A model generated the notes under the pieces. It had not been told where the DNA came from. It searched no databases and saw only the letters and a program-made list of their open reading frames with translations. From NCBI RefSeq assembly GCF_030440595.1, contig NZ_CP047452.1, forward strand, positions 558,001 through 622,000: a stretch of 64,000 bases of DNA. Reading direction: 5' to 3'. Position 1 is the first letter of the stretch. Every line of letters begins with the position of its first letter. Positions 20,487 to 29,930 of this stretch are shown here, in pieces. The translations under genes and the position numbers were made by a program. This DNA is from Corynebacterium glucuronolyticum DSM 44120 (GTDB taxonomy: Bacteria > Actinomycetota > Actinomycetes > Mycobacteriales > Mycobacteriaceae).

Positions 20487-22028
20487 GTGACTCAAGGCCC
20501 AGTATTAGTTGTAGATTTCGGCGCTCAGTACGCGCAGCTGATTGCTCGTCGCGTGCGCGAGGCGCGCATGTACTCTGAGGTTATTCCTCACACGATGCCG
20601 GTGGAAGAGGTGAAGGCGAAAAATCCCGCAGCGCTTATTTTGTCGGGTGGCCCCTCGTCGGTGTACGAGGATGGCGCACCGGCGTTGCAGGAGGGGCTCC
20701 TGGAGCTTGGAGTTCCGGTGTTCGGTATCTGTTACGGCTTCCAGGCGATGACGAATGCGCTGGGTGGCACGGTGGCTGCGACGGGGGATCGCGAGTACGG
20801 CCGCACGAAGCTCACCGTCGATGGCGGTGTCCTGCACGAGGGACTCAGTACGCACAACGTGTGGATGAGCCACGGCGATTCGGTTAGTGAGGCTCCGGAG
20901 GGCTTCACGGTGACGGCGACGTCGGCGGGCGCGCCGGTGGCGGCGTTTGAATGCCCGGCGAAGAAGATGGCGGGCGTGCAGTACCACCCGGAGGTCATGC
21001 ATTCTGAGCATGGCCAGGAGGTTCTCACCAGGTTCCTTACCGACATTGCTGGGCTTGCCCAGGATTGGACTCCTGCGAATATTGCTGATGAGCTGATTGA
21101 GAAGGTTCGCCAGCAGATCGGCGATGGGCGTGCGATTTGTGGCCTGTCCGGTGGCGTGGATTCGGCGGTTGCGGCGGCGATCGTGCAGCGCGCGATCGGC
21201 GACCGCCTGACGTGTGTGTTTGTTGATCACGGCCTGCTGCGTGCAGGGGAGCGCCAGCAGGTGGAGGAGGACTTCGTCAAGGCGACGGGCGCGAAGCTCG
21301 TGACCGTCGACGAGTCGGAGGCGTTCCTCAGCAAGCTCGCGGGCGTGACGGAGCCGGAGGCGAAGCGCAAGGCGATCGGTGCGGAGTTCATCCGTTCCTT
21401 CGAGCGCGCGGTCGCCGGCGTCCTCGATGGCCAGGATGTCGGCTTCCTCGTCCAGGGCACGCTGTACCCGGATGTTGTGGAGTCGGGCGGAGGCTCCGGC
21501 ACCGCGAACATTAAGAGCCACCACAACGTCGGTGGACTTCCCGACGATGTCGAGTTCGAGCTCGTCGAGCCGCTGCGCCTCCTGTTCAAGGACGAGGTCC
21601 GCGCGGTGGGCCGCGAGCTTGGTCTCCCGGAGGTCATCGTCGGCCGCCAGCCGTTCCCCGGCCCGGGTCTCGGCATCCGCATCATCGGTGAGGTTACCCG
21701 CGAGCGCCTCGATATCTTGCGCGCCGCCGACCTCATCGTCCGCACGGAGCTTTCCGACGCCGGGTTGGACAGCGAGATCTGGCAGTGCCCGGTCGTGCTC
21801 CTGGCTGATGTTCACTCCGTCGGTGTGCAGGGCGACGGCCGCACGTACGGCCACCCGATCGTCCTGCGTCCGGTGAGCTCCGAGGACGCGATGACCGCAG
21901 ACTGGACCCGCGTCCCCTACGACGTGCTGGAGAAGATCTCCACGCGCATCACCAACGAGGTGCCGGAGATCAACCGCGTTGTTCTCGACGTCACCTCGAA
22001 GCCCCCGGCTACGATTGAGTGGGAATAA
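20487..22028 (+). CDS. guaA: GMP synthase (glutamine-hydrolysing)
   Basis: 513 residues from GTG 20487; an ATG three codons earlier overlaps the -10 element and is less likely. The class I amidotransferase domain has the nucleophile in [10 protein letters not shown] and the His/Glu pair near VQYHPEV. The ATP pyrophosphatase domain has the P-loop LSGGVDSAV, and the C-terminal dimerisation domain ends [15 protein letters not shown]. It converts XMP to GMP. Its last 20 bp overlap the convergent PLP decarboxylase gene. Confidence 0.96.
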   Translation: MTQGPVLVVDFGAQYAQLIARRVREARMYSEVIPHTMPVEEVKAKNPAALILSGGPSSVYEDGAPALQEGLLELGVPVFGICYGFQAMTNALGGTVAATGDREYGRTKLTVDGGVLHEGLSTHNVWMSHGDSVSEAPEGFTVTATSAGAPVAAFECPAKKMAGVQYHPEVMHSEHGQEVLTRFLTDIAGLAQDWTPANIADELIEKVRQQIGDGRAICGLSGGVDSAVAAAIVQRAIGDRLTCVFVDHGLLRAGERQQVEEDFVKATGAKLVTVDESEAFLSKLAGVTEPEAKRKAIGAEFIRSFERAVAGVLDGQDVGFLVQGTLYPDVVESGGGSGTANIKSHHNVGGLPDDVEFELVEPLRLLFKDEVRAVGRELGLPEVIVGRQPFPGPGLGIRIIGEVTRERLDILRAADLIVRTELSDAGLDSEIWQCPVVLLADVHSVGVQGDGRTYGHPIVLRPVSSEDAMTADWTRVPYDVLEKISTRITNEVPEINRVVLDVTSKPPATIEWE

Positions 22029-23400
22029 TCTCCAGAGCCTTTCGGATGTCCTTCACCAGTGCCTCCATATCCTCCGGCGTTTCGTCGGGGGAGATGGTGC
22101 ACAGGCGGAGGACATTTTTGTCGTTGAGGGTCGTTGTCCAGATGCCGGCGATGTTGTGGCGGCGCAGGTACTCGGCAAGCTGAACGTTGCGCTTTTCACT
22201 ACCCGTGGTGAACGTGACAATCGCGTTGCAGGCCGGCGTGACGATGCTGATGCCGTCGACGGCAGCAATTTCCTTTTCAAACAGTTCAGCAACAGCGATG
22301 GAGCTGTCAATCATCTGCGTCAGGTGCTCGGTGCCCACCGTCTGCAGCGTGAGCCACAGCCGTGGCGCGCGGGCAGGGCGGGTGAGTTCGGGGCCCATGT
22401 CCCACCAGTCGGGGTTGTGGGAACCTCCCTCTACATCCTGCAGGTATTCGCCGCCGGCGCTAAACGCCCGGACGAGGTCGGCGCGGTCTTTCACCAACAG
22501 CATCGCAAGTCCATAGGTTTGGTACAGCCACTTGTGCCCGTCCCAGGCCATGGAGTCGCAGCGCTCGACCCCGTGCGCGTTGTCGCGGTGGGAGCTGAGC
22601 ACCACGGAGCCGCCGTAGGCACCGTCGACGTGGAACCACAGGTTGAACTCTTCGCAGATATCCGCAATCGCGTCGAGGGGGTCGATGGCGCCGGTGTTCG
22701 TCGTACCGCAGGTGCCAACCACGGCCAGTGGGAGGAGGCCGTCAGCAATGTCGGATTCAATCGCTGAGCGCAACAATTCCGGCTGCATGCGGAAGTGCTC
22801 GTCGACAGGCAAAATGCGCGGGCGAACACCGATGATCTGCAGCGCCTTGTTCACCGACGAGTGCGTCTGCTCCGTGGTGTAGACGCGCGCGCGGGGGATG
22901 TCGTCCAGGCTGATGCGGGACTCGCGGGCTGCCATGAGACCCGTGAGGTTCGCCATCGATCCGCCGGAGACAAGGATGCCGCCGCGATTCGGGTTACTGA
23001 TGCCGACCGCCTCGCACGCCCAGTCAAGAACCTGCTTCTCCAGCGCGCTCGCGCCGGGTGACTGCGCCCAGTTGGAGGCGTGCGGGTTGTATGCCGTGGC
23101 GATGACATCGCCGAGCCAGGAGACAGACTGGGCGGGGCCGGGGATGAAGCCAAAGAACCGTGGGTGACGGAGGTTGGAGTCGTGCTCCAGGACGTCGACA
23201 AGCTCCTTGGTGGCCTCGGTGAGGGGGCGGCCAACTGCGGGGATAGCAGCGGGGGAGACCTTCTTGCGGTCCTCCTGGCGGGTGAGGAAGTCGGCACCGG
23301 GGGCGTACTCGCGAGGGTCGTAATCGTTGAAGATCGAACCGATGAATTCCGTCGCCAGATCGGGCACACGGGGATTGAAAGTTACAGGATTACTTGTCAT
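22009..23400 (-). CDS. PLP-dependent group II amino acid decarboxylase
   Basis: 463 residues from ATG 23400. [17 protein letters not shown] contains the His that stacks on [20 protein letters not shown] and [10 protein letters not shown] the Asp that binds the pyridine nitrogen, and [17 protein letters not shown] the Schiff-base lysine. The family decarboxylates aromatic or acidic amino acids; the substrate cannot be fixed from sequence. It starts 5 bp after the small membrane protein gene, so the two are probably cotranscribed. The 3' end overlaps guaA. Confidence 0.88.
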   Translation of the reverse strand: MTSNPVTFNPRVPDLATEFIGSIFNDYDPREYAPGADFLTRQEDRKKVSPAAIPAVGRPLTEATKELVDVLEHDSNLRHPRFFGFIPGPAQSVSWLGDVIATAYNPHASNWAQSPGASALEKQVLDWACEAVGISNPNRGGILVSGGSMANLTGLMAARESRISLDDIPRARVYTTEQTHSSVNKALQIIGVRPRILPVDEHFRMQPELLRSAIESDIADGLLPLAVVGTCGTTNTGAIDPLDAIADICEEFNLWFHVDGAYGGSVVLSSHRDNAHGVERCDSMAWDGHKWLYQTYGLAMLLVKDRADLVRAFSAGGEYLQDVEGGSHNPDWWDMGPELTRPARAPRLWLTLQTVGTEHLTQMIDSSIAVAELFEKEIAAVDGISIVTPACNAIVTFTTGSEKRNVQLAEYLRRHNIAGIWTTTLNDKNVLRLCTISPDETPEDMEALVKDIRKALEIIPTQS

Positions 23401-23405
23401 GTGTT

Positions 23406-23837
23406 CTAGTCTAAGAACGCCGCCAACCGCGTGCCATCGATGTGCGGGAAAGTGATCCATACGCCCGCCATACCGGCCACAAACATAAGCCCGGTGAGGA
23501 CCGGGTGCGCGGGGGCCATGAGGGGGCTGAGCATGATGAGAAACCACAGGGGGAACAGTGGGAGGAGGAACTGGATCTTGCTGCGGCCGGTGGCGGCGAA
23601 GCCGCCGTGCGCCTCGTAGTACGCGCGCAGTTCCCGCCGGTAGGGGTGGGTAAAAGTGAGCATGACAGCGGCGATGATGGCAAGGAGCGCAACGGGTGCG
23701 GAGATGGCAAACGGCAGGCGCGTCGTCATGACAGCGGTGGCGATGCCGGCCAGGGCGCTGGCGCCGATGCGGACGATGGCAGGGGTGTCGATCGGGGTGT
23801 GGTAGGAGCGCATTGTGCCGTAATACATGCTCACCAT
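23406..23837 (-). CDS. Small membrane protein, 143 residues
   Basis: Four hydrophobic segments are visible (IVRIGASALAGIATAVM, APVALLAIIAAVMLTF, IQFLLPLFPLWFLIMLSPL, PVLTGLMFVAGMAGVWITF), with a charged loop PYRRELRAYYEAHGG between the pairs. I do not recognise the family. ATG 23837, GTG 23834 and ATG 23828 are all possible starts; the rest of the open frame upstream is antisense to imuA'. It precedes the PLP decarboxylase by 5 bp. Confidence 0.6.
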   Translation of the reverse strand: MVSMYYGTMRSYHTPIDTPAIVRIGASALAGIATAVMTTRLPFAISAPVALLAIIAAVMLTFTHPYRRELRAYYEAHGGFAATGRSKIQFLLPLFPLWFLIMLSPLMAPAHPVLTGLMFVAGMAGVWITFPHIDGTRLAAFLD

Positions 23838-23842
23838 GGTAC

Positions 23843-23872
23843 TTGACGGGGTGGTTTGGGCGGGACTAGATT
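23843..23872 (+). promoter_or_regulatory. Strong promoter of imuA'-imuB
   Basis: TTGACG and TAGATT are separated by 18 bp. The -10 ends seven bases before ATG 23880, so transcription should begin at or next to the start codon. Confidence 0.75.
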
Positions 23873-23879
23873 GGGGGTC

Positions 23880-24530
23880 ATGGTTGGAACGAGCGTTCGA
23901 AATGAGGAGGTGTTCGAAAATGGGCGCCTGGCGCAGATCGCGGAGCTGCGCGCGCGGATGGAGGCGATGGGCGCCACCGCCCCTGGTCATGCGGTTATTG
24001 AATTGCTTGCCGGCGTTCCGGGGCTTCCTCGTCGCGCCGTCACCAGTATGAACGAATGCCCCGCCCTTGCGGTTGAGCTTATCGCACAAGCGTCCGGTTC
24101 CGGTTTGTTCGTGGCGGTGGTGGGGTGGCCGGAGCTCGTCCTCACCTCGGCGCTGGAGGGGCGCGGCGCTGCTGACAATGTCCTCATTATTCCCGATCCG
24201 GGCCCCGATCCGCTGCATGTGGTGGGGCTCCTTGCCGAGCACATGGACCTTGTCATGTACCACACGGCGGCGGTGACGGTATCGCCCACGCGTGCCCGCC
24301 CCCTCATGGCGAAGGTGCGCGAGGGAACGGCGGCGCTTGTCACCGTCGGCACGCGGCTGCCGTCGCCGGCGCTGACTTTGGCTGGGCGGGTCGTTGGCTT
24401 CCGTGGTATCGGGCGGGGCAGTGGGCGGATCACGAGCGTGGTGCTGGATGTGCGCGCGGAGACGAAGACGCGCCGGGATAGGGCAACCACGCTGTACCTC
24501 GGTGAACAGCCGACGCTGCGGGCGGTATAG
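23880..24530 (+). CDS. imuA': ImuA'-like mutasome accessory protein
   Basis: 216 residues; weak RecA-like character (AELIAQASGSGLFVAVVGWPEL, VLIIPDPGPDPLHVVGLLAEHMDLVMYH). The family call rests on its place directly before imuB, the SOS-type box at its start and this pattern. In mycobacteria ImuA', ImuB and DnaE2 together carry out damage-induced mutagenesis. I use ATG 23880 since the promoter places the transcript start there. The 3' end is 3 bp from imuB. Confidence 0.75.
   Translation: MVGTSVRNEEVFENGRLAQIAELRARMEAMGATAPGHAVIELLAGVPGLPRRAVTSMNECPALAVELIAQASGSGLFVAVVGWPELVLTSALEGRGAADNVLIIPDPGPDPLHVVGLLAEHMDLVMYHTAAVTVSPTRARPLMAKVREGTAALVTVGTRLPSPALTLAGRVVGFRGIGRGSGRITSVVLDVRAETKTRRDRATTLYLGEQPTLRAV
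23885..23900. promoter_or_regulatory. LexA-type SOS box in the first codons of imuA'
   Basis: TGGAACGAGCGTTCGA matches the actinobacterial LexA consensus TCGAAC-N4-GTTCGA at 11 of 12 fixed positions. It begins 5 nt after the probable transcription start, a good place for repression. Confidence 0.8.
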
Positions 24531-24533
24531 CGC

Positions 24534-26075
24534 GTGCGCGTCATGGCGCTGTGGTTTCCGGATTGGCCGATTCATGCGGCGGAGCTGGACGGGGACCCGG
24601 CGGTAATCACAAAAAACGGCGCGGTGTGGGTGGCCAACGGCGCGGCCCGTGCCCGTGGCATCCGGCGGGGCATGCGGTTGCGGCATGCGCAGGCGCTGGA
24701 CCCTGGTTTGCGCAGTGTGGCGCACGACCCGGATCGCGATGCCCGCTACTTCGAGTCCATCGCCTGCGGGCTTGACGATGTCGTCTCCACCATCGAGGTC
24801 ATCCGCCCTGGCCTCCTCGTCGTGGATATGCGTGCGGCGGCGAAATTCTATGGTGGGGAGGACACCGCCGCCGAAAAGATCCTAGATGCCGCGGCCCGCA
24901 GCGGTGTTGACTGCCTGGTCGGCATTGCCGACGAAGTCACCACCGCGTTCCTCGCCGCCCGCGCGGGTGCCATCGTGCCCCCCGGAGGCTCAGCGCAGTT
25001 CCTCTCCTCCCAGCCCCTGGGGCAGCTGGTGGCGGAGGAGGCGCTGCACTGCGACGCGGAGGTGGTACAGAAGTTTGCCGATCTCGGCGTGCACACCCTC
25101 GGCGAGCTCGCCGCCCTCCCCTCCACGGCCGTGACCACACGGTTCGGCACCGCGGGGGAGCGCTGTCACGCCATCGCCCGCGCCGCCCCCGGCAAGAAGG
25201 TCTCCTCCGCCATCGACGCACCCGACCTCAGCGTGACGATGGTCCCGGACGAGCCCATCACGCGTGTCGACGCCGCAGCCTTCGCCGCCCGCCACCTCGC
25301 CGCCCGCCTCCACACTGCCCTTTCTGCCGCCGGCCTCACGTGCGCCCGCCTCCTCGTCACCGCCGTGTTCGGTGGCGGGAAGGAGGTGCAGCGTGCATGG
25401 CGCACCCGCGAGGACCTGACGGAAGAGGCCACCGCCGACCGTGTGCGCTGGCAACTCGACGGCTGGCTCACCTCCCGCGGGCCGGCAGACGCCGTCGACG
25501 GCGAGGGGATCGTCGAGTTCGCGCTCACCCCGCTCGAGTGTCATGTCCCCGAATCCACCGGCTTGTGGTCCACGGGGAGTGCCCAGCAGAAGAAGGCACG
25601 CCAGGTGGCGATGCGACTACAGTCCACGCTGGGCACGGATCGCGTTCTCACCCCCGTCGAATCCGGCGGTCGTGGTCCCACGGAGCGCGTGCGCCTCGTG
25701 CCGTTTGGGGAGGATGCCTTGCCCCCGCGGCCGGTGGAGGGGCCGTGGGCGGGGCGGATCCCCGCGCCCTACCCGGCCAGCCATCACCCGGCCTCGCGGG
25801 TACAGATCGTCACCAGTGAGGGTGCCCTCGTCGCCCTCGATGCCGAGGCGCAGCTGACCGGCGAGCCGTTCGCACTGGCCTGGGGAAAGAGACGGTTCGT
25901 TGTGACTGCCTGGGCGGGACCGTGGGCGGTGGATGGACGCTGGTGGGCGTCGACAAGCCCGGGGCAGCATGCGCGGATGCAAGTGGTGGGTCGGCAGGTG
26001 CACACGGACGATGAATATGCGTGGCTCGTGCTGTGGCGCGAGGGGCGGTGGAGTGTCGAGGCGGAGTACGGCTAG
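24534..26075 (+). CDS. imuB: ImuB, Y-family polymerase-like mutasome hub
   Basis: 513 residues from GTG 24534; GTG 24540 and ATG 24543 are alternatives. ALWFPDWPIHAAEL, the GIRRGMRLRHAQAL finger segment and the HhH-like LGVHTLGELAALPSTAV fit the Y-family fold. The catalytic acidic residues of DinB are replaced (LWFPDW, VVDMRAAAKFYGG), as in ImuB, which is a non-catalytic adaptor linking the beta clamp to DnaE2. The region expected to hold the clamp motif reads ESTGLWSTG. It shares the four bases CTAG with the convergent lipoprotein stop. Confidence 0.88.
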   Translation: MRVMALWFPDWPIHAAELDGDPAVITKNGAVWVANGAARARGIRRGMRLRHAQALDPGLRSVAHDPDRDARYFESIACGLDDVVSTIEVIRPGLLVVDMRAAAKFYGGEDTAAEKILDAAARSGVDCLVGIADEVTTAFLAARAGAIVPPGGSAQFLSSQPLGQLVAEEALHCDAEVVQKFADLGVHTLGELAALPSTAVTTRFGTAGERCHAIARAAPGKKVSSAIDAPDLSVTMVPDEPITRVDAAAFAARHLAARLHTALSAAGLTCARLLVTAVFGGGKEVQRAWRTREDLTEEATADRVRWQLDGWLTSRGPADAVDGEGIVEFALTPLECHVPESTGLWSTGSAQQKKARQVAMRLQSTLGTDRVLTPVESGGRGPTERVRLVPFGEDALPPRPVEGPWAGRIPAPYPASHHPASRVQIVTSEGALVALDAEAQLTGEPFALAWGKRRFVVTAWAGPWAVDGRWWASTSPGQHARMQVVGRQVHTDDEYAWLVLWREGRWSVEAEYG

Positions 26076-26674
26076 TCGGTGATGATGTCGATGGCGAGGC
26101 GCGTGGGGTTGTCCAGAACCTTCACAGCGAACGGTTTTTTCGGACCGTTGATGCCGATGATGTACTGGCTGCGCCCCTCAAATGTGCCGCCGTCGGCAAC
26201 ATCCTTCACCACCGGCAGGTCGGGGGTTGTGGCGAGCGACTCGGGCTGAGCGCCCACCTCGAATGGGTACGTTGTGCCGTCGATGGCTACCTCCAAGTAG
26301 GAGTCGCCTGCGGGGACGAGCGGGTAACCGCTGGCCTGCTGTGTAGGCGCATCGGTGTAGGAGACGAAGTAGCCGGGGGTTCCCGTGCCGGAAAAGTCGA
26401 CGACAACCCGGTCGAAGCCCTGATGGTGCCCGACGCGTATGTCCGTCGCCACGAGATCCCACTCGCCGTCCGCGCGCTGCGACTTTTCATCCATGTCTGC
26501 CTCGCCGATGGGAGAGGCATCCGTGATGGCACTCTTGGTGTCCACAGTGGATTGCTTCGTTTCCACCGAAGTGACAGTGGTGGTTGACGTGACCTCTTCA
26601 GCGGGTTCCTGGGAACAGCCAGCAAGAACGAGGGCGGAGGCGATACAGGCGGTGGCGACGGCACGATGTCTCAT
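26072..26674 (-). CDS. Lipoprotein with AMIN-like domain
   Basis: 200 residues from ATG 26674, with GGTGGGA upstream. The signal peptide ends in a lipobox (LVLAGCSQ). A Thr/Ser-rich linker follows, then a beta-rich domain with GFDRVVVDFSGTGTPGYFVSY and a closing TRLAIDIITD strand, as in the AMIN-like domains of actinobacterial lipoproteins. These may bind cell wall material. It is divergent from the sucrase/ferredoxin-like gene, with 76 bp between starts. Confidence 0.75.
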   Translation of the reverse strand: MRHRAVATACIASALVLAGCSQEPAEEVTSTTTVTSVETKQSTVDTKSAITDASPIGEADMDEKSQRADGEWDLVATDIRVGHHQGFDRVVVDFSGTGTPGYFVSYTDAPTQQASGYPLVPAGDSYLEVAIDGTTYPFEVGAQPESLATTPDLPVVKDVADGGTFEGRSQYIIGINGPKKPFAVKVLDNPTRLAIDIITD

Positions 26675-26737
26675 ACGTCCCACCGTAGCGGGCGTGGGTG
26701 AGGCCATGCCATGGATGTGACCAAATTGTTGTAAAAG

Positions 26738-26743
26738 TACAAT
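26738..26743 (+). promoter_or_regulatory. Probable -10 of a leaderless transcript
   Basis: TACAAT ends exactly seven bases before ATG 26751. A weak -35-like TGTGAC lies 16 bp upstream. An in-frame ATG at 26742 overlaps the -10 element. Confidence 0.6.
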
Positions 26744-26750
26744 GCAGGTC

Positions 26751-27641
26751 ATGACAATAAGGTGCTCAGATGTGGCCGTGGAGTCCCTACCGGGAACCGC
26801 GAAGACGGGCCGCGGGCTCGTGCTGTTCGAGCGGCTCAGCGGCTGGGGGCACGATGTCCTAGATGGAACGGCGCTGGGGGAGAAGACAGCGGGGGCGTTG
26901 AAGCGGCATGTGGAGGCGGTGGGCTATGGCTTCCAGTTCATCCGCAAGCCGGAGATCCACGCGTACCTGTACGGTGCGCCGTCGGTGTACGTGGTGCGGT
27001 TCGACCCGGCACCGCGGATTGAGCGCCTGGCGGTGACCCGTGCGGAGGACATCCTGGACATCGATCTGGCGCGGCCACAGGGCACGCCGGTGGAGGGGCC
27101 GATGGGGCTTATTTGCACCCATGGCAAGCGGGATATGTGTTGTGCGATTAAGGGGCGGCCGCTGGCGAAGGCGCTGGATGATCGGTTCGGTGGTGAGGTC
27201 ATCTGGGAGACGTCGCATAACAAGGGGCACCGTTTTGCGCCCGTGTTTCAGCTGTTGCCGTGGGGGTATTCCTATGGTCGCCTGAATGCGTCGGCGGCGG
27301 CTGCGGCGTTGTCTAGCCCGACGCTTTTCGTTCCGCAGCTTCGTGGTCGTTCCATTTACGGTTCTGCGGCCCAGGTGGCTGAGGTTGCCGTCGCCGCGCG
27401 GTTTTCTGTTGCTCCCGGTGAGTTGGAGCTTGTCGACGCCCGTGGGGACCATGTGTGGTTCCGTGGGCGTTCCGGGAGCTACCTCGTTCACCTGGAAAAG
27501 GTTCACCGGGAGGGGGTCGTCGCCTCGTGCGGGAAGCCGGGGAAGGCCGCCGAGCAGTGGGTGGCGCTACGGGATAGCGTCGAACTTCTTCATGGCAGCG
27601 CGGACGGAGGCGACGGGGTCGGCGCGGTCCACGAGGGCTGA
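26751..27641 (+). CDS. Sucrase/ferredoxin-like protein
   Basis: 296 residues. CTHGKRDMCCAIKGRPLA and WETSHNKGHRFAPVFQLLPWGYSYGRL are the signature segments of the sucrase/ferredoxin-like family, a thioredoxin-fold [2Fe-2S] ferredoxin group. The redox partner is unknown. I choose ATG 26751 because the upstream ATG would lie inside the -10 element. The last 25 codons overlap the convergent HAD gene by 75 bp and may be an extension beyond the conserved domain. Confidence 0.82.
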   Translation: MTIRCSDVAVESLPGTAKTGRGLVLFERLSGWGHDVLDGTALGEKTAGALKRHVEAVGYGFQFIRKPEIHAYLYGAPSVYVVRFDPAPRIERLAVTRAEDILDIDLARPQGTPVEGPMGLICTHGKRDMCCAIKGRPLAKALDDRFGGEVIWETSHNKGHRFAPVFQLLPWGYSYGRLNASAAAAALSSPTLFVPQLRGRSIYGSAAQVAEVAVAARFSVAPGELELVDARGDHVWFRGRSGSYLVHLEKVHREGVVASCGKPGKAAEQWVALRDSVELLHGSADGGDGVGAVHEG

Positions 27642-28160
27642 CATGAGGCCGACTTCGCGGGCGGCGGTGACGTTCGCCTGCGTGTCATCGAAGAAGAGCG
27701 TGTCCTCCGCGTCTGCGCCGAGGTCCGCCAGTGCGTGGGCGTAGGCGCGCGGGTCGGGCTTATTCACGCCGATGCGGCAGGAAAACGTGAGGGAGTCCAG
27801 GTGGGTAAACCACGGGTGGACGGTGAGGAGATTATCCGCAAGGACGTAGGGGAGGTTGCTGAGCACGCCGATGCGGAAGCCTGCCTCCTTGAGGGTGGAG
27901 AGGAAGTCGACCATGGCGGGGTAGGCGTGGCTCAGTGTTTCTGCCTCGATGCGCAGCGCGGTGTCGAGGTCGATGCTGGGGTCGAGGGCGCGCCACCAAT
28001 CGGCGTCGGAAATTGCGCCGGCATCGTAGGGTGGGCGGGTGCGCTCGTAGGTCTCCCAGAAACCGTCCGTAACCCCCAGCTGGTCGGCCACGCGGGCGCG
28101 ATCGGCGGGGGTGCGGTGCTGAATGACGACACCGTAGAGGTCAAACAGCAGTGCGGTCAT
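27567..28160 (-). CDS. HAD-superfamily hydrolase
   Basis: 197 residues. Motif I is FDLYGVVIQ (the second Asp position is Tyr-Gly-Val, so a DxxG variant), motif II is GVLSNLP, the lysine is in GVNKPDPRAY and motif IV is LFFDDTQANV. It is a cytoplasmic phosphatase-like enzyme with an unknown substrate. The start codon overlaps the metI stop by 4 nt, so it is the translationally coupled last gene of metQ-metN-metI-HAD. The DxxG motif I resembles a few phosphatase-like members with low activity; this is only an observation. Confidence 0.8.
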   Translation of the reverse strand: MTALLFDLYGVVIQHRTPADRARVADQLGVTDGFWETYERTRPPYDAGAISDADWWRALDPSIDLDTALRIEAETLSHAYPAMVDFLSTLKEAGFRIGVLSNLPYVLADNLLTVHPWFTHLDSLTFSCRIGVNKPDPRAYAHALADLGADAEDTLFFDDTQANVTAAREVGLMSALVDRADPVASVRAAMKKFDAIP

Positions 28161-28834
28161 CGACGCATCACCTTCTTGGATAGCCAGTTACCAAACAACT
28201 GGGCGATTTGCACGATGATAATGATGATGAACGTGGCCACGTAGGTAACTTCCAGGTCGAAGGCCCGGTAGCCGTAGACGATGGCGAAGTCGCCGAGCCC
28301 GCCGCCGCCGATGTAGCCCGCCATGGCGGACATATCGACAATCGCGATGAAGATGAACGTGAAGCCGAGGATGAGTGGTCCGAGTGCCTCGGGGAGGATA
28401 ACGGTGCGGACGATCGTCCAGGGGCCAGCCCCCATGGAGCGGGCGGCCTCGATGACACCGGGGTCGATGGCGACGAGGTTTTGCTCGACGATGCGGGCGA
28501 CGGCGAAGGTGGCCGCCACGCTCATGACGAAGATTGCCGGTGTCGTGCCGATGGTGGAGCCGACCACCGCCTTCGTCACAGGTGCCAGGAAACTGACGAG
28601 GATGATGAAGGGGATCGGGCGGATGAAGTTCACCAGGAAGTTGAGGATGAAGTACGCCGGCTTAGACTGCATGATGCCACCCTTGCGGGTGGTGTATAGC
28701 AGCGTGCCGATGGCGAGGCCGGCAATGCCGCCGATGATGATCGTGGTGATCACCATGAACAGGGTTTGTTGGATGGATTCGAGGAAGGTGTCGCCGAGGC
28801 GGTTCCAGTCGGCTGCTAGATACGTAGTGGTCAT
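28157..28834 (-). CDS. metI: Methionine ABC transporter permease MetI
   Basis: 225 residues with five hydrophobic segments. The MetI coupling sequence EAARSMGAGPWTIVRTVILPEALGPLI includes the EAA loop that docks on MetN. It forms the membrane channel for D/L-methionine import. It lies 2 bp after metN and overlaps the HAD gene start. Confidence 0.93.
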   Translation of the reverse strand: MTTTYLAADWNRLGDTFLESIQQTLFMVITTIIIGGIAGLAIGTLLYTTRKGGIMQSKPAYFILNFLVNFIRPIPFIILVSFLAPVTKAVVGSTIGTTPAIFVMSVAATFAVARIVEQNLVAIDPGVIEAARSMGAGPWTIVRTVILPEALGPLILGFTFIFIAIVDMSAMAGYIGGGGLGDFAIVYGYRAFDLEVTYVATFIIIIIVQIAQLFGNWLSKKVMRR

Positions 28835-28836
28835 GG

Positions 28837-29874
28837 TTAGAGTTCTCCTCGGATCTCAGTAATCTGGGTGGTGCGCTCGAGGCGGTGGGCGAAGGCCGCG
28901 ATGGCGTCTTCGGGGCCCGTCAGGCGCACGGTGATCTTGCCAAACGAGTGGGTTTTGAGCGTGGTCACGCCGCCGTGGACGATGCTGATGCCCACGCCTG
29001 CTGCGCGGGCATCGCCGACGGCATCGAAGAAGCCCGAGTGTTCGGTGAGTTCGATGGTGAAGAGGCGGCCGTCGTCGGCGAGGAGGGATTCGGATTCCAC
29101 CTGGTCGGGCTCGTTGCGCAGCGTCGTCTGCACGAAGCGGCGGGCGACGGCGGTCTGGGGGTCGGAAAAGACGTGGTAGACATCGTTGTATTCGACCACG
29201 CGCCCGGCCTCCATGACGGCGACCTTGTCGGCGATGGCGCGGACGACCCCCATCTCGTGGGTGATGACGACGATGGTGATGCCCAGCTCGCGGTTCACCC
29301 GGCGCAGCAGGTTCAGTACGTCGAGGGTGGTTTCGGGGTCGAGAGCGGAGGTCGCTTCGTCGGCAAGCAGGAGGGAGGGGTTGGTGGCGAGGGCGCGGGC
29401 GATGCCAACGCGCTGCTTCTGGCCGCCGGACAGCTGCTCGGGGTAGTTGCCACCCTTGTCGGAGAGGCCAACGAACTCGAGCAGTTCCGCCACGCGGCGC
29501 TTCCGTTCCTCCTTGGGCACGCCCGCGAGTTTGAGGGGATACTCGATGTTCGCGGCCGCCGAGCGGGAGTTAAACAGGTTGAACTGCTGGAAGATCATGC
29601 CGATGGAGCTGCGTAGGGTGCGCAGCTTGCGCTCGGGCAGGGGGACGATGTCCGTGCCGTCGAGAAGTACTTCACCGGAGGTCGGCGTATCGAGTCCGTT
29701 GATCATGCGGACGAGGGTGGACTTGCCGGCACCTGAGTAGCCGATAACGCCCAAGACCTCGCCGGGTTCGACGGTGAGATTGACGTTATCGAGCGCCTTC
29801 GTGTCCTTTCCTCCGTTGGAAAAGATCTTGCTGACGTTGCGGAACTCAACGCGAGTTCCCTCTGTGTGGGTCAC
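28837..29874 (-). CDS. metN: Methionine ABC transporter ATPase MetN
   Basis: 345 residues from GTG 29874, with GGGAGA upstream; TTG 29886 is also open. Walker A GYSGAGKSTLV, Q-loop IFQQFNLF, signature LSGGQKQRVGIARAL, Walker B LLLADEATSALD and switch H-loop VVITHEMGV are all intact. The C-terminal NIL domain (about 265-345) is the methionine-sensing site that inhibits uptake in this family. metQ lies upstream past a terminator-like hairpin. Confidence 0.95.
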   Translation of the reverse strand: MTHTEGTRVEFRNVSKIFSNGGKDTKALDNVNLTVEPGEVLGVIGYSGAGKSTLVRMINGLDTPTSGEVLLDGTDIVPLPERKLRTLRSSIGMIFQQFNLFNSRSAAANIEYPLKLAGVPKEERKRRVAELLEFVGLSDKGGNYPEQLSGGQKQRVGIARALATNPSLLLADEATSALDPETTLDVLNLLRRVNRELGITIVVITHEMGVVRAIADKVAVMEAGRVVEYNDVYHVFSDPQTAVARRFVQTTLRNEPDQVESESLLADDGRLFTIELTEHSGFFDAVGDARAAGVGISIVHGGVTTLKTHSFGKITVRLTGPEDAIAAFAHRLERTTQITEIRGEL

Positions 29875-29887
29875 ATGTTCTCCCAAG

Positions 29888-29913
29888 GTAAAAACCGCCC
29901 CGAGGGGCGGTTT
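29888..29913 (-). terminator. Terminator or attenuator between metQ and metN
   Basis: On the reverse strand aaaccgcccc pairs with ggggcggttt, followed by five T. It lies after the metQ stop and before metN, so it should reduce metNI expression relative to metQ, giving more binding protein than transporter. Confidence 0.75.
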
Positions 29914-29930
29914 GTGTGTGCAAAAGTTAC

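Noticed and set aside
20505..21854. 449-residue reverse frame opposite guaA
   Set aside because: guaA is intact on the other strand and the frame has no recognisable motif.
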